This document shows positions 18,401 through 26,659 of a stretch of DNA of 49,478 nucleotides, one piece after another (positions within the stretch are counted from its first letter, which is position 1; every line of letters begins with the position of its first letter). The notes under the pieces are model-generated. The model made no database searches. It worked only from the letters and a program-made list of their open reading frames with translations, and was not told where the DNA came from. Source of the DNA: Flavobacterium odoriferum (GTDB taxonomy: Bacteria; Bacteroidota; Bacteroidia; Flavobacteriales; Flavobacteriaceae); NCBI RefSeq assembly GCF_025499515.1, contig NZ_JAMKFA010000021.1, positions 1 to 49,478 of the forward strand. The letters run 5' to 3'. A program made the position numbers and the translations under genes.

Positions 18401-18531
18401 GCAGTCAAATCAGGAAATACATCTACTTCCATTCTTGAAGCAACTACACTACCAAAAATCAGCAGTAAAACTGATGCTATCACTACAAAAAACCGATTCT
18501 GTAGTGAAAATTTAATTATTTTATTTAGCAT
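15436..18531 (-). CDS. Heavy-metal RND efflux permease (CusA/CzcA-like)
   Basis: A 1031-residue inner-membrane transporter of normal family length. It has the N-terminal membrane helix, DVFPDLTAPTVVVLTEAHG, and the TM4 motif GDLVDDAIIDVENVF (about residues 397-411) whose Asp/Glu relay protons in heavy-metal RND pumps. The second half repeats the fold (LPLALIGGVFSIYF, GNEIQSPMAKVILGG). It exports metal cations to the outside with its TolC-like and adaptor partners. From sequence alone I cannot separate Cu/Ag from Co/Zn/Cd specificity. Confidence 0.93.
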   Translation of the reverse strand: MLNKIIKFSLQNRFFVVIASVLLLIFGSVVASRMEVDVFPDLTAPTVVVLTEAHGMAPEEVEKLVTFPIETSVNGATNVRRVRSSSSAGISIVWVEFEWDTDIYKARQIVNEKITAVAEKLPQGVGNPTMGPQSSIMGEIMLVSVTADKTSQIDLRTIADWTIRPRLLATGGVSQVVVIGGEFKQYQILASPQKMNYYNVSLNELLKASQEANGNSSGGFMNEYNNEYIVKGIGRTSDINELGKSVIKTVNGNTIKIEDVAEIKIGATLKIGDGSLKGKPAVIMTVMKQPSTNTLELTETIDASIADIQKNLPKDVQINTKIFRQADFINASISNIQKTLLEGTAFVIIILFLFLMNWRATFISLLAIPISLIVAILTLKWLGFTINTMSLGGMAIAIGDLVDDAIIDVENVFKRLKENALKPKAEQKDKITVIFDGSFEIRSSVINATFIIIVAFLPLFFLSGMEGKLLAPLGIAFIVALFASLIVSITLTPVLASYLLTNDKMLLKQHKESWLVERLQNVYAKALNKVMEMKKAVLIIAGGLFLVSLLVMSQLGRSFLPEFNEGSLVISAVSLPGISLEESNKIGTQVEKALLSVPEIKITTRRTGRAELDEHAQGVNAAEIDAPFTLEERSRDEFMADVREKLSGITGANITIGQPIGHRIDHMLSGTRANIAIKIFGNDLNKLFTLSNEIKAKIQNVEGLVDLSVEQQVEIPQIQIKAKRDVLNQYGITIGLFNEFVDVAFAGEKVSEIYEGNKTFDLILRFDDANKGKIENIKNAMIDTHDGKKIPLYYVADVVSTSGPNTINRENVQRKTVVSANVSGRDQKSVVADIQKIINEEVKLPEEYHIEYGGQFEAEAEASKTLVLTSLISLLVIFLILYQEFKKVKTASIILLNLPLALIGGVFSIYFTSGILSIPAIIGFITLFGVATRNGILLVSHYETLEKEGLSLYETVIQGSKDRLSPILMTALTAGLALIPLAIASDLPGNEIQSPMAKVILGGLLTSTLLNIFIVPVVYYLSNRKKETNEK

Positions 18532-18541
18532 AAGTTACGTA

Positions 18542-20038
18542 TTAATGTTCGTGTCCGTGAGCTGGCATTGTACCAGAAGCACTAGCGAGTTTAATTTGAT
18601 AACTACCTTTGGTAACGACTCTTTCATTTTCAACTATCCCAGACAAAACTTGTACATTTAAGCCATCACTTGCACCAAGTTTTACTTCTCTTTTTTGGAA
18701 ACTTTCGCCACCTGTTTGCACATACACATAGAAAATTCCTTGTTCTTCAATTAAAGCCGAAACCGGAACAACTAAAGCATCTGCAATAGGAGAAGATTTA
18801 AGATAAATTTCTATAATAGAACCTGAAATTAATTGTCCTTCATTGTTGATTTCAAAAGTTACTGGAATAAATGGTATTGAAGCCGAAGCACTTTTTCCAT
18901 AAGAAACAATTCTGCCGTTTAATGCAGTTGTATTGTACACCACATCGCTTTGAGGTGTTTTAAAATTAGCGGATGTAATACTTGATAATCTGCTAAAGTA
19001 GTTTTGAGAAACATTCGCTTGCACCAATAATCTTTTGTTTTTTGAAATAGTGGCTAACGGAGTTCCTGAAGCTACAAATTGTCCTTCTGTAACTAAAATA
19101 TTTTTAACGAAACCCGACATTGGGGCTAACACATTTTGACCTTTTCCACTGTAATTTTTAGAAACGGTGTTGTAGGCAGTTTGTGCATTTTCAAATTGCA
19201 GCTTCACTTGTTGATGGTCTTTCTCCGAAACAATTTTGTCAGCCACTAATAATTTAGAACGCTCATAATCCGCTTTAGCTTTTAAGTAAATAGCTTTAGC
19301 ATCTTTCACAGAAGCATCAATATTGCTTTCTGTCATATCAGCTCCCGTAATGGTAAAAAGTGAGTTGCCTGAATTTACAGCCGAACCCACAATGGTATTT
19401 TTACCTGAAAAAACAACTACACCACTAGCTTTTGCTGTAACAATCATTTCGTCTCCAGGAGCAGAAAGAATTTGACCACTAGTTTTAATTACATCATTAA
19501 ACGTTTGTTTTTTAATTGCTTGATTAGCAAATTCAACTTTCCAAGCTTGCTCTTTTAGATAAGAGACATCTGTACTTTCTGAATGAGGCGCTTGTTTGGC
19601 TAAAGCTGTTTTTTCATCAGGATAGACCACCACATTTTCTATGGTAATTTTATCGGTAAAATCTTTAGTAACGATGTCAAAAACTAATGTTCCTGTTCCA
19701 GCAGTTTTTGGTTTTAAAGCCAATCGAAATATACCAGGAGAACTTGGTGTATCAACTGAATTTTTAATGCCTTTATCATCTACAATCAAACTGACTGTAA
19801 TTTTAGCATCAGTCAAAGCTTTGAAGTTTTCGCCTAAAACTGTAAAATGGGCTGCAAACTTTGAAGTTTCGCCTACAATCAAAGGTTTAAATTCAACAAA
19901 TAGTTCTGAATTTTCAGTGTAAAGGGTGTAAGCTAAAGGTTCTAAATGAGCCTCGTGCTCAGCTTCTTCTTTGTTATTGCAACTTGTAAATCCTATAAAG
20001 AATAAACTCAATAGCAGTATTTTATTTATTATTTTCAT
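18542..20038 (-). CDS. RND efflux periplasmic adaptor (CusB/CzcB-like)
   Basis: A 498-residue lipoprotein (lipid Cys20 in FIGFTSC). A family-typical N-terminal extension of about 150 residues is followed by the HlyD-type barrel-sandwich region (ASGVVVFSGKNTIVGSAVNS), a coiled-coil hairpin (YLKAKADYERSKLLVADKIV) and a membrane-proximal domain. The C-terminal tail HGHEH may bind metal. It links the RND pump to the outer-membrane channel and is 10 bases upstream of the permease. Confidence 0.92.
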   Translation of the reverse strand: MKIINKILLLSLFFIGFTSCNNKEEAEHEAHLEPLAYTLYTENSELFVEFKPLIVGETSKFAAHFTVLGENFKALTDAKITVSLIVDDKGIKNSVDTPSSPGIFRLALKPKTAGTGTLVFDIVTKDFTDKITIENVVVYPDEKTALAKQAPHSESTDVSYLKEQAWKVEFANQAIKKQTFNDVIKTSGQILSAPGDEMIVTAKASGVVVFSGKNTIVGSAVNSGNSLFTITGADMTESNIDASVKDAKAIYLKAKADYERSKLLVADKIVSEKDHQQVKLQFENAQTAYNTVSKNYSGKGQNVLAPMSGFVKNILVTEGQFVASGTPLATISKNKRLLVQANVSQNYFSRLSSITSANFKTPQSDVVYNTTALNGRIVSYGKSASASIPFIPVTFEINNEGQLISGSIIEIYLKSSPIADALVVPVSALIEEQGIFYVYVQTGGESFQKREVKLGASDGLNVQVLSGIVENERVVTKGSYQIKLASASGTMPAHGHEH

Positions 20039-20057
20039 ATATTTTAATCATTTAGAA

Positions 20058-20088
20058 GATGCCCATAATGATTGATATCATGGGCATC
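20058..20088 (-). other. Intercistronic hairpin
   Basis: GATGCCCATAATG and its mirror ATGGGCATC form a strong stem between the His-rich lipoprotein gene and the adaptor gene. There is no long T-run, so it may be an mRNA processing or attenuation point that lowers downstream expression rather than a full terminator. Confidence 0.6.
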
Positions 20089-20097
20089 AGAAATTAA

Positions 20098-20343
20098 TTA
20101 ATGGTCGTGTTTTTCGCCATTTTCGTGTTGGTGGTCGTGTGCTTCTTCTGTAGCAACACTATCTTTACCAACAGTAAATTCTTCTTGAGAAACTGAATCC
20201 GTTTCGTGATTTGCGTGCTCTTCACCATCAGCGTGTTGGTGTGTTCCATCTGTGTGATCATGTCCGTGTTCTTCGGTTTTGTTACCGTTACAAGCTGTAA
20301 ATAAAAATGCTACAGCAGCCATTGAAAGCAATACTTTCTTCAT
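20098..20343 (-). CDS. Small His-rich lipoprotein, likely metal-binding
   Basis: An 81-residue lipoprotein (MKKVLLSMAAVAFLFTAC, lipid Cys18). The mature part is almost entirely His, Asp, Glu and Thr, with 12 His in repeats such as HGHDHTDGTHQHADGEEH. It should be a periplasmic buffer or carrier for Zn, Cu, Ni or Co. It precedes the efflux operon and is probably part of the same transcript. Confidence 0.85.
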   Translation of the reverse strand: MKKVLLSMAAVAFLFTACNGNKTEEHGHDHTDGTHQHADGEEHANHETDSVSQEEFTVGKDSVATEEAHDHQHENGEKHDH

Positions 20344-20432
20344 TGTTTTAGTTTTTAGTAATTAGTATATATGAAAATAACTTAATGCCCAGAATAGGCA
20401 ATAAGTGTCCTGTAATTCAAATAATGAATAGT

Positions 20433-20843
20433 TTAGCTAAAAAGTGTGGGCGGGCCACGAAATTGTAAGGAGTGTAAATGGGGTGAAATAAAAATGAGTG
20501 GTTCTTTATTCCGAACGACTTCTTTTTTATTGTGAATAGTAAAGTTTAGATTCCAATTTGAAGGTATTTCAAATACCAATACTTCATTTGAAACCTTTTT
20601 AATAATTTTAGTTACTTCCTCTACATGAGAGTTCGATAAAGTATCTGAGTGGTGATTAAAATGGGAGAAAATATGAGATAAACTGTCGTCATCATTATGT
20701 TCTTCTTCATGATGATGGTGATGATGTTTTTCTCCATGGTGATGATGATGTTTTTCTGCATGTGTATGCGGAAAAAGGTTATGTCCTAATTGTAGCGAAC
20801 AAGCTAAAAAAAGAAAGTAAATATAGATTTGCTTTTTTATCAT
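20433..20843 (-). CDS. His-rich envelope protein, likely metal sensor or buffer
   Basis: A 136-residue protein beginning MIKKQIYIYFLFLACSLQLG; the frame extends upstream to 20993 but that part translates a dispersed repeat. A hydrophobic N-terminal segment is followed by a His cluster with runs of five and six His, an acidic stretch, and a C-terminal beta domain ending FRGPPTLFS. Proteins of this layout are found at the head of Bacteroidetes metal-efflux operons. The exact role is unproven. Confidence 0.8.
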   Translation of the reverse strand: MIKKQIYIYFLFLACSLQLGHNLFPHTHAEKHHHHHGEKHHHHHHEEEHNDDDSLSHIFSHFNHHSDTLSNSHVEEVTKIIKKVSNEVLVFEIPSNWNLNFTIHNKKEVVRNKEPLIFISPHLHSLQFRGPPTLFS

Positions 20844-20968
20844 CTTTACAAAAGTATGGAAAAAATCAAAACATAGTGTTAATTTTAAAAAGTCTAACCT
20901 AACTCTTTTTAATCTATTTATATAATCCTTTATTTTTGGTAAAAAGTTTTGATGACAATCGGATATTC

Positions 20969-20993
20969 TTCTACTGCGTTCAGGATAAACCAT
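20969..20993. repeat. Short palindromic repeat, island family (copy 3, divergent)
   Basis: TTCTACTGCGTTCAGGATAA; a decayed copy of the island repeat, immediately before the second 37 bp direct repeat. Confidence 0.55.
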
Positions 20994-20994
20994 G

Positions 20995-21031
20995 GACTGG
21001 GTGGGTGAAACTACTTCAGCGAAGCGTTCCT
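20995..21031. repeat. Direct repeat right of the metal-efflux operon
   Basis: Partner of 14119-14155, same orientation. It lies between the His-rich gene and the HTH gene. Confidence 0.6.
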
Positions 21032-21051
21032 ATTTCAAAATAGCATTACGT

Positions 21052-21381
21052 TTATCTGAAAGGATTTCTTTTTCGAGCAATGTATTCATTGGCTTCATTT
21101 TCTATGTCTTGTCTTGTTTTGACTTTATTTGCGTATATCCATTCATCTATTTCTTCTTTTTTAAAAAATAGCTTTTTACCTAATTTGTAATGTGGGATTT
21201 CTGCAGTTGATGTTAACTTATAAATTGCAGATGTAGAAGTACCCATATAGGCAACCACTTCTTTCAAATTCATTGGTTTGGATTCTGCTACAATACTATT
21301 TTCTGTTTTTAGATTTGATATTGCTTTTTCAATTCTATCTAATCTTTCCATGATTAACTCAAAAGGATTTTCCATAATCAA
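21052..21381 (-). CDS. HTH_17/excisionase-like DNA-binding protein
   Basis: A 109-residue protein. Residues 1-35 are a coiled-coil-like start (FELIMERLDRIEKAISNLKT); then comes a MerR/excisionase-type winged HTH: MNLKEVVAYMGTSTSAIYKL followed by IPHYKLGKKLFFKKEEIDEW. It may be a recombination directionality factor or a local regulator. The second ATG (residue 3) is an alternative start. It is 95 bases below the Fic gene on the same strand. Confidence 0.85.
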   Translation of the reverse strand: MIMENPFELIMERLDRIEKAISNLKTENSIVAESKPMNLKEVVAYMGTSTSAIYKLTSTAEIPHYKLGKKLFFKKEEIDEWIYANKVKTRQDIENEANEYIARKRNPFR

Positions 21382-21476
21382 AAGTTTTTAGTTTTAGTAA
21401 AATTAGCGAAATGAAGCAACCGATACTACTATTTTCATCTTGGCATAGACCTTTTATTCATGGAAACCATTGAGTG

Positions 21477-22958
21477 TTAAAATGTTATAATTTTCAGTTT
21501 AGCTTCGTCGTGTTCTTTGAAGGCGTTGCTTTGGGTAAGCTGATTTTCTAATGCTTCCATTTCACTAGCTACTAATGTTGCGCTGAATTCTTGTGCTCTT
21601 TGTAACATTCTTATATACACTGCTGGATCATCGTTTCTTGTTAGTCTTCTTAATGCTCCCAAATAATCATCGCGGTAGACTGTTGGAATTATGATTCTTG
21701 TTTGGTTTGCTTTCACTAATTCGGCATTCATCATTACTCTTGCTATTCTACCGTTTCCATCTAAGAATGGGTGAATTTCACTTATCATAAACATGATGTA
21801 AGCTGCTTTGGCAAATGGTTCTTGTAATGCTTGATAATAGTCAAACCCCTTTATTAAAGTTCCTCTTACTAAGGTATGGTCAACAAAATGTGTTTCTCCC
21901 GCACGGTTGTTTTTATCTTTGAATTGACCGGGCTTTTTTGAGGTTCTAGCTGCTAAAAGTATTTGATGTCTGTACTGTAAAATATTCAACAATTCCTCTG
22001 GATTTGATGGCGTTGTAGCCATTTCCTTTTGATTGCTTACTAATTTGTAGGTTCCTAAAATGTCGTGTGAATCTTCATCACGATTTGGAATTGGTGTTTC
22101 TGTTTGAATGATACTTTTGGCTTCTTCTATTTCAAAAATAGTTCCTTCGATATAATTTGAAAAATACGCTTCAAAGAAAGCAAAATTTCTAAACGCAATT
22201 GTTTCTGTATTTATATCTTTTCGGTCTTTATAGGGTTGTTGCTGTAATTCTATGAATAATTTTTCAAACAACTCTATTCTGTGTTTGTCATATGGATTTC
22301 CTAATGCTCTTGCTACAGCAATTGGTGAAGTAAGTATTTTTGAAGGTTTTGTTGTTAATAAAGCGCTTATTAGTTTGTTTAGTTTTTCAAACTCCGATTG
22401 CATTTCCAGTTTTTCTGCTATTTCTCTGGCTTTGTCTCTGAATTTATTTAGCCCTTCTTCTCCTTTTACTTGAACAATTTGTTCTAGTTTGTTTTCGATT
22501 TCGGGTAATGTAAGTGTTTTGGAAGTTGGTCCTACTTGTCGAGACGTTTGCATGTTTTCTAGAAAAGCTCTTTCTTGTTGCGCTACAAATAATTCGCCAG
22601 CGAATGGGTTATCGCCTTCGATTGCAGGGCTTCCTTCCATAAAACGAATTGTGATTCCAGGAAGTTCAATTTTTTTGGTATAGGTATAGGTAACAAAAAT
22701 TTGATTAGCCGCTGTTGGTTTAAATTCTAAAGCAGAACGATGACTTAACACCGCTCCTGGATACAACTTACCCAAAATGGAAAAGATGTTTCGTTTAATA
22801 ATTATATCTTCTGATTCATTAAGATTTGAAGAATAGATACGTGGTGCAATTTTTTTAATTTGCCCTTCTTTTTCCAATTTACTTAATTGCCTATTTAAAG
22901 CAGTATCGCTTGTTGCAAAAATGATTTCTTGTAAGTGGATTGGGATATTATTTTCCAT
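21477..22958 (-). CDS. AbiEi-like winged-HTH/Fic domain fusion protein
   Basis: A 493-residue protein. The first 150 residues look like an AbiEi-type antitoxin region: a winged HTH (ATSDTALNRQLSKLEKEGQI) and GAVLSHRSALEF. The C-terminal part is a Fic domain with HPFLDGNGR (396-404), the motif that transfers AMP from ATP to a target hydroxyl. SNYIEG (267-272) matches the class II inhibitory motif S/TxxxE(G/N), so activity is probably self-restrained. It is next to the restriction-modification locus. Repeated operator-like elements upstream suggest that its own HTH represses it. Confidence 0.88.
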   Translation of the reverse strand: MENNIPIHLQEIIFATSDTALNRQLSKLEKEGQIKKIAPRIYSSNLNESEDIIIKRNIFSILGKLYPGAVLSHRSALEFKPTAANQIFVTYTYTKKIELPGITIRFMEGSPAIEGDNPFAGELFVAQQERAFLENMQTSRQVGPTSKTLTLPEIENKLEQIVQVKGEEGLNKFRDKAREIAEKLEMQSEFEKLNKLISALLTTKPSKILTSPIAVARALGNPYDKHRIELFEKLFIELQQQPYKDRKDINTETIAFRNFAFFEAYFSNYIEGTIFEIEEAKSIIQTETPIPNRDEDSHDILGTYKLVSNQKEMATTPSNPEELLNILQYRHQILLAARTSKKPGQFKDKNNRAGETHFVDHTLVRGTLIKGFDYYQALQEPFAKAAYIMFMISEIHPFLDGNGRIARVMMNAELVKANQTRIIIPTVYRDDYLGALRRLTRNDDPAVYIRMLQRAQEFSATLVASEMEALENQLTQSNAFKEHDEAKLKIITF

Positions 22959-23140
22959 TATAATTGCTTTTGAAACTCAAAATTAGTTCTTATTTTCCAC
23001 TAAAGAGTGTTTTTTTGCAAAAATTTTCCATTATAAATGCAGTGTTGGTTGATTTTGATTTCCACTACATGTACTTTTTAGTGGAAAATAGTATTGCATT
23101 TTCCATTATAGACCTGTTTTTTGCAAAAATTTTCCAGTAA
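22951..23140. promoter_or_regulatory. Array of TTTTCCA(C/T)TA operator-like repeats before the Fic gene
   Basis: Seven copies of TTTTCCA followed by CTA, TTA or GTA lie at 22951, 22993, 23024, 23058 (ATTTCCACTA), 23075-23089 (inverted, TAGTGGAAAA), 23099 and 23130. Two are preceded by the same TTTTTTGCAAAAA word. The first overlaps the start codon. Spacing is 30-40 bases. This is what one expects of a multi-site operator for an HTH protein, most simply the Fic fusion itself. Confidence 0.65.
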
Positions 23141-23359
23141 CTACTCTTTTTATTATTGTTAATTAACCCTTCGACTGAGCTCAGGACAGGCTATGAAGCA
23201 ACCGGCAGCAACGTTTTAGGAATACCTGTACTAAAGACGGTTTTTGTGCAGGTGAATGAGGTAATTAAATCACTTTATCTAAATCATTGTAATTCTGAAA
23301 GCCAAGGTTTTATTTCTACAACTTGGACAGTAATTTCCTTCTTCATTGATTTATTTCAT
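23141..23359. other. Gene-free stretch downstream of hsdR
   Basis: Between the operator array and the hsdR stop I see no gene. It contains one copy of the island's short palindromic repeat at 23168-23190. The 71-residue frame here reads through that repeat. Confidence 0.6.
23168..23190. repeat. Short palindromic repeat, island family (copy 4)
   Basis: CCTTCGACTGAGCTCAGGAC; the palindrome GAGCTC replaces the usual centre. Confidence 0.7.
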
Positions 23360-25717
23360 TTAAACGTATAAATACTTTTGATACTCTATAAAATTATTTC
23401 TGATGGTTTTTAAATCTCCAAGGATTGGTTTTGCATCAGCGATGGTTTTGTATTTTAATTGGAGGAATGTCCCTAATTTTTCATCGTCTAATTCGTACAC
23501 TCCGTTTAGTATGTATTGGTTTAATACGAATTCTAAAAATTCTTGGTGGTTGGCATTTAACGCTGCGAAATGTTCTCTCATTTTAGCAGCTCGTTGTTCT
23601 CTTTCTAGAATTTCTGATTGGTAAGCTACATAAGATAATACGTCGTATATGTCACTGTTTTCTGCATGCAGGATTTTTTGAAATTCTGATAGTTGCTCTT
23701 TTGTAAAACCTTTTTCAGAAAGTTTTTCTAATAAACTTTTTCTTGTTGAAGGAACACTCCATTGTGTTTTTAAATCTTGTTCTGAGTTGAATAAATCAGG
23801 AATTGAACCGTATAGTGTTTTTAAGAATTCTGTTGCTGTAATGGGTTTACCATCTGGACTCCAAAAAGTACTAGTTGTCATAGATTGTAACTGACGAACT
23901 TTTCCATCTGATAATACTACTTCGATTATTTCTTTTTGATTGTCGCAACGACAATCGATGTAACCGCACATTTCGCATGGTTCTTTATCTGGTTTTGGAC
24001 AAATACATGGTTTTTGACCGCAAACTGAACATTCTTTTAATGGTCCTCGAGGTTCTTTTGGTTCTGGTTCTATTGGTTCGCCATCCCAAGCTGGGTCATT
24101 GAAATGTTTGTAGGCTTTTACAAAATCGTAAATGGTGAAGTAATCTTTCCCTTCAAATAAACGTGTACCACGTCCTACAATTTGCTTGAACTCAATCATA
24201 GAGTTAACTGGTCGCATTAAAACAATATTGCGAATTTCGGGAGCATCTACACCTGTACTTAACTTTTGTGAGGTAGTAAGAATTGTAGGTATCGATTTTT
24301 CATTGTCTTGGAAATCTCTTAAATGTTTTTCTCCTATTTCACCGTCGTTTGCTGTTACTCTTTGACAATAATTTGGGTTTTTACTTTCGCAGTGTTGGTT
24401 GATTAAATCTCTTACCGCTAAAGCATGGTCTTGTGTAGCACAGAAAACTAAGGTTTTTTGATTTTGATTGATCATTTTCAAAAATTCCTTTACTCGGTAT
24501 TCTTCTCTGGCTTTTATTGTAATGATTCTGTTGAAATCGCTTTCTGTATATTCTTTTCCTTCTTCTACCATTCCAGATATTACATCATCATCTGAAGTAA
24601 ATTGGTATTCATCGATATTGGTTTGGATTTGTTTTACTCGGAATGGTGTTAAGAAACCATCGTTGATTCCTTCTTTTAATGAATACACAGAAACTGGTTC
24701 ACCAAAATATTTGTAGGTATCGCCGTTTACATCGCGTTTTGGTGTAGCGGTTAATCCTAATTGAGTTGCAGGTTCAAAATATTCCAAAATAGCTCTCCAG
24801 GTACTTTCGTCATTAGCGCCACCACGGTGACATTCGTCTACAATAATAAAGTCGAAGAAGTCTTTTGGATATTGACCGAAATTAGGTTCTTCACCTGACA
24901 TAAAGGTTTGGAAAATGGTAAAAAAGATACTTCCGTTTGTTGGTACTTTTCCTTTTTTACTAATTTCTGAAGGTTTAATACGAACTAAGGCATCATCTTC
25001 AAAAGCACCGAAAGCATTAAAGGCTTGGTCTGCTAAAATGTTTCTATCGGCAAGGAATAAAATTCTTGGGCTACGGATTCCATCTTTGTTGATGTTCCAT
25101 TTGGCTTGGAATAATTTCCATGCAATTTGAAAAGCTACGGCTGTTTTTCCTGTACCGGTTGCTAATGTGATTAATATTTTCTTTTGGTCGTTTGCGACCG
25201 CTTTCAATACTTTATTGATGGCGTTTTGTTGGTAATAACGTAGTTCCCAACTTCCTCCTTTGGTTTCGAAGGGTACATTAAAAAAGCGTTGTTCCCAATT
25301 GAAAGCTTCTGGATCTTTCTTTTTTTCTACTGCATACAACTTTTCCCATAATTGTTCTGGTGTAGGTACTTCTGTAATGTCTCCTTCATTTCCTTGAAGG
25401 TCTGCCATGTAATATTTTACACCATTAGTACAAATGGCATATCTCAAATTTAAACGAGTAGCGTAATCTTTAGCTTGTGCCAAACCTTCGGTATAGTAGC
25501 AGCCTTCTGCTTTTGCTTCTAAAACGGCTACATTACGATTGTTGAATTGCAGAATGTAATCGGCTTTATCAGGCATGGCACGTTTACCGCTTCCAATAAG
25601 GCGACCTTTTGTAATGGGATATTCTCTGCGAATTCTACTTTCAGGAACAATAGACCAGCCTTGTTGTTGCAAGTGTGGGTCAATTAATTCGGCACGGGTT
25701 TCGGATTCGTTTCTCAT
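23360..25717 (-). CDS. hsdR: Type I restriction enzyme R subunit (HsdR, EcoEI-like)
   Basis: A 785-residue motor and nuclease subunit. The N-terminal nuclease has KADYILQFNNRNVAVLEAKA (PD-(D/E)xK type, with the EAK near residue 67). The helicase part has Walker A LATGTGKT (185-192), DECH (294-297), a TSQKLSTGVDAPEIR segment and QIVGRGTRL. Around residues 570-600 is a Cys-rich insert with CSVCG, CIC, CEMCG and CRC, which may bind Zn or an iron-sulfur cluster. It cuts unmodified DNA after translocation, together with the M and S subunits encoded upstream. Confidence 0.92.
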   Translation of the reverse strand: MRNESETRAELIDPHLQQQGWSIVPESRIRREYPITKGRLIGSGKRAMPDKADYILQFNNRNVAVLEAKAEGCYYTEGLAQAKDYATRLNLRYAICTNGVKYYMADLQGNEGDITEVPTPEQLWEKLYAVEKKKDPEAFNWEQRFFNVPFETKGGSWELRYYQQNAINKVLKAVANDQKKILITLATGTGKTAVAFQIAWKLFQAKWNINKDGIRSPRILFLADRNILADQAFNAFGAFEDDALVRIKPSEISKKGKVPTNGSIFFTIFQTFMSGEEPNFGQYPKDFFDFIIVDECHRGGANDESTWRAILEYFEPATQLGLTATPKRDVNGDTYKYFGEPVSVYSLKEGINDGFLTPFRVKQIQTNIDEYQFTSDDDVISGMVEEGKEYTESDFNRIITIKAREEYRVKEFLKMINQNQKTLVFCATQDHALAVRDLINQHCESKNPNYCQRVTANDGEIGEKHLRDFQDNEKSIPTILTTSQKLSTGVDAPEIRNIVLMRPVNSMIEFKQIVGRGTRLFEGKDYFTIYDFVKAYKHFNDPAWDGEPIEPEPKEPRGPLKECSVCGQKPCICPKPDKEPCEMCGYIDCRCDNQKEIIEVVLSDGKVRQLQSMTTSTFWSPDGKPITATEFLKTLYGSIPDLFNSEQDLKTQWSVPSTRKSLLEKLSEKGFTKEQLSEFQKILHAENSDIYDVLSYVAYQSEILEREQRAAKMREHFAALNANHQEFLEFVLNQYILNGVYELDDEKLGTFLQLKYKTIADAKPILGDLKTIRNNFIEYQKYLYV

Positions 25718-25719
25718 CT

Positions 25720-26643
25720 TTACTTGATTAATTTGAAACTTATTTTATACTTATAAAACTCTATATTTTGTGTAACTGATAAAGCTCTTTTTATTCTAAT
25801 ATCGTCTTCTAAACCTATTATTACACCTTTAACTTTTTGTCCTGGTTCAGCTAGTTCTTCTTTTACAAACCCCATATATCGCTGAATTTGTCCTACCACA
25901 TTATCACTTACTCTACCTTTTTTTAATTCGACCACCAAAAGTTCTTTTTTATCTTTACTGATTGCTAATATATCTAATGGACCAGTATCACTTGGAAATT
26001 GTTGTCCTATTAATTCACCGTCTTCTTCATAAATATCATATTTCTTACCTAGTTCCGTTGATTTCCAGTTTTGAACTAGAAAATCTTCTAGATGCTTTTC
26101 TAATACAAAGGAAGTTGTATCTTCAATTGTACTATCTGTCGATATAATTACAGGTTTGTTAATATTACCTATTAAACTTTCTATTTCATCAGCATATTGA
26201 GTAATGTTTGCAGAAGTACCTGTTGATCCTGTAGAATTTTTCAAAGACTGAGACATAGCAGCTCTTTCAATCAAAATAGAATACCATTTTACCTGTCTTC
26301 GATGTTGCAAGTTTTGACTTGGATGATAGCTATAACTCGAAGTTACTTCTCCGACATAATAATTACCATTACCATCAGGACAAAGTACTATATCTCCAAT
26401 TTGATATCCTTTCGATATTGTCCATAACATTCCGCATGCTAAACCTGCTGCAACTTTAGTTTTATCAGGATGAGATTGTAACCAAATATCACGAAATTTT
26501 TCATTAAAATCACGCCAATTATCTGTTAGTTCGTTGGTTAAATCTTGATTTATACCATAATCAGCTCCTATGAAACCATTGTCATAACATTCTTTTGCAA
26601 ATTTACTTTTAGCACCTAATATTACTCTGAAATAGTTCTTCAT
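25720..26643 (-). CDS. NucS-like nuclease embedded in the type I locus
   Basis: A 307-residue protein between hsdS and hsdR, only 2 bases from hsdR. The C-terminal half has FLVQNWKSTELGKKYDIYEE, then SDTGPLDILAI and LLVVELKKGRVSD. That is the D..ExK core of an endonuclease NucS/RecB-like PD-(D/E)xK fold, followed by QIQRYMGFVKEEL. The N-terminal half (AAGLACGMLWTISKGYQIGD) resembles the PUA/EVE-like modules placed before nucleases in restriction systems. It is not part of a standard HsdRMS set. Confidence 0.75.
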   Translation of the reverse strand: MKNYFRVILGAKSKFAKECYDNGFIGADYGINQDLTNELTDNWRDFNEKFRDIWLQSHPDKTKVAAGLACGMLWTISKGYQIGDIVLCPDGNGNYYVGEVTSSYSYHPSQNLQHRRQVKWYSILIERAAMSQSLKNSTGSTGTSANITQYADEIESLIGNINKPVIISTDSTIEDTTSFVLEKHLEDFLVQNWKSTELGKKYDIYEEDGELIGQQFPSDTGPLDILAISKDKKELLVVELKKGRVSDNVVGQIQRYMGFVKEELAEPGQKVKGVIIGLEDDIRIKRALSVTQNIEFYKYKISFKLIK

Positions 26644-26659
26644 CTGTTTTAAATAATAA

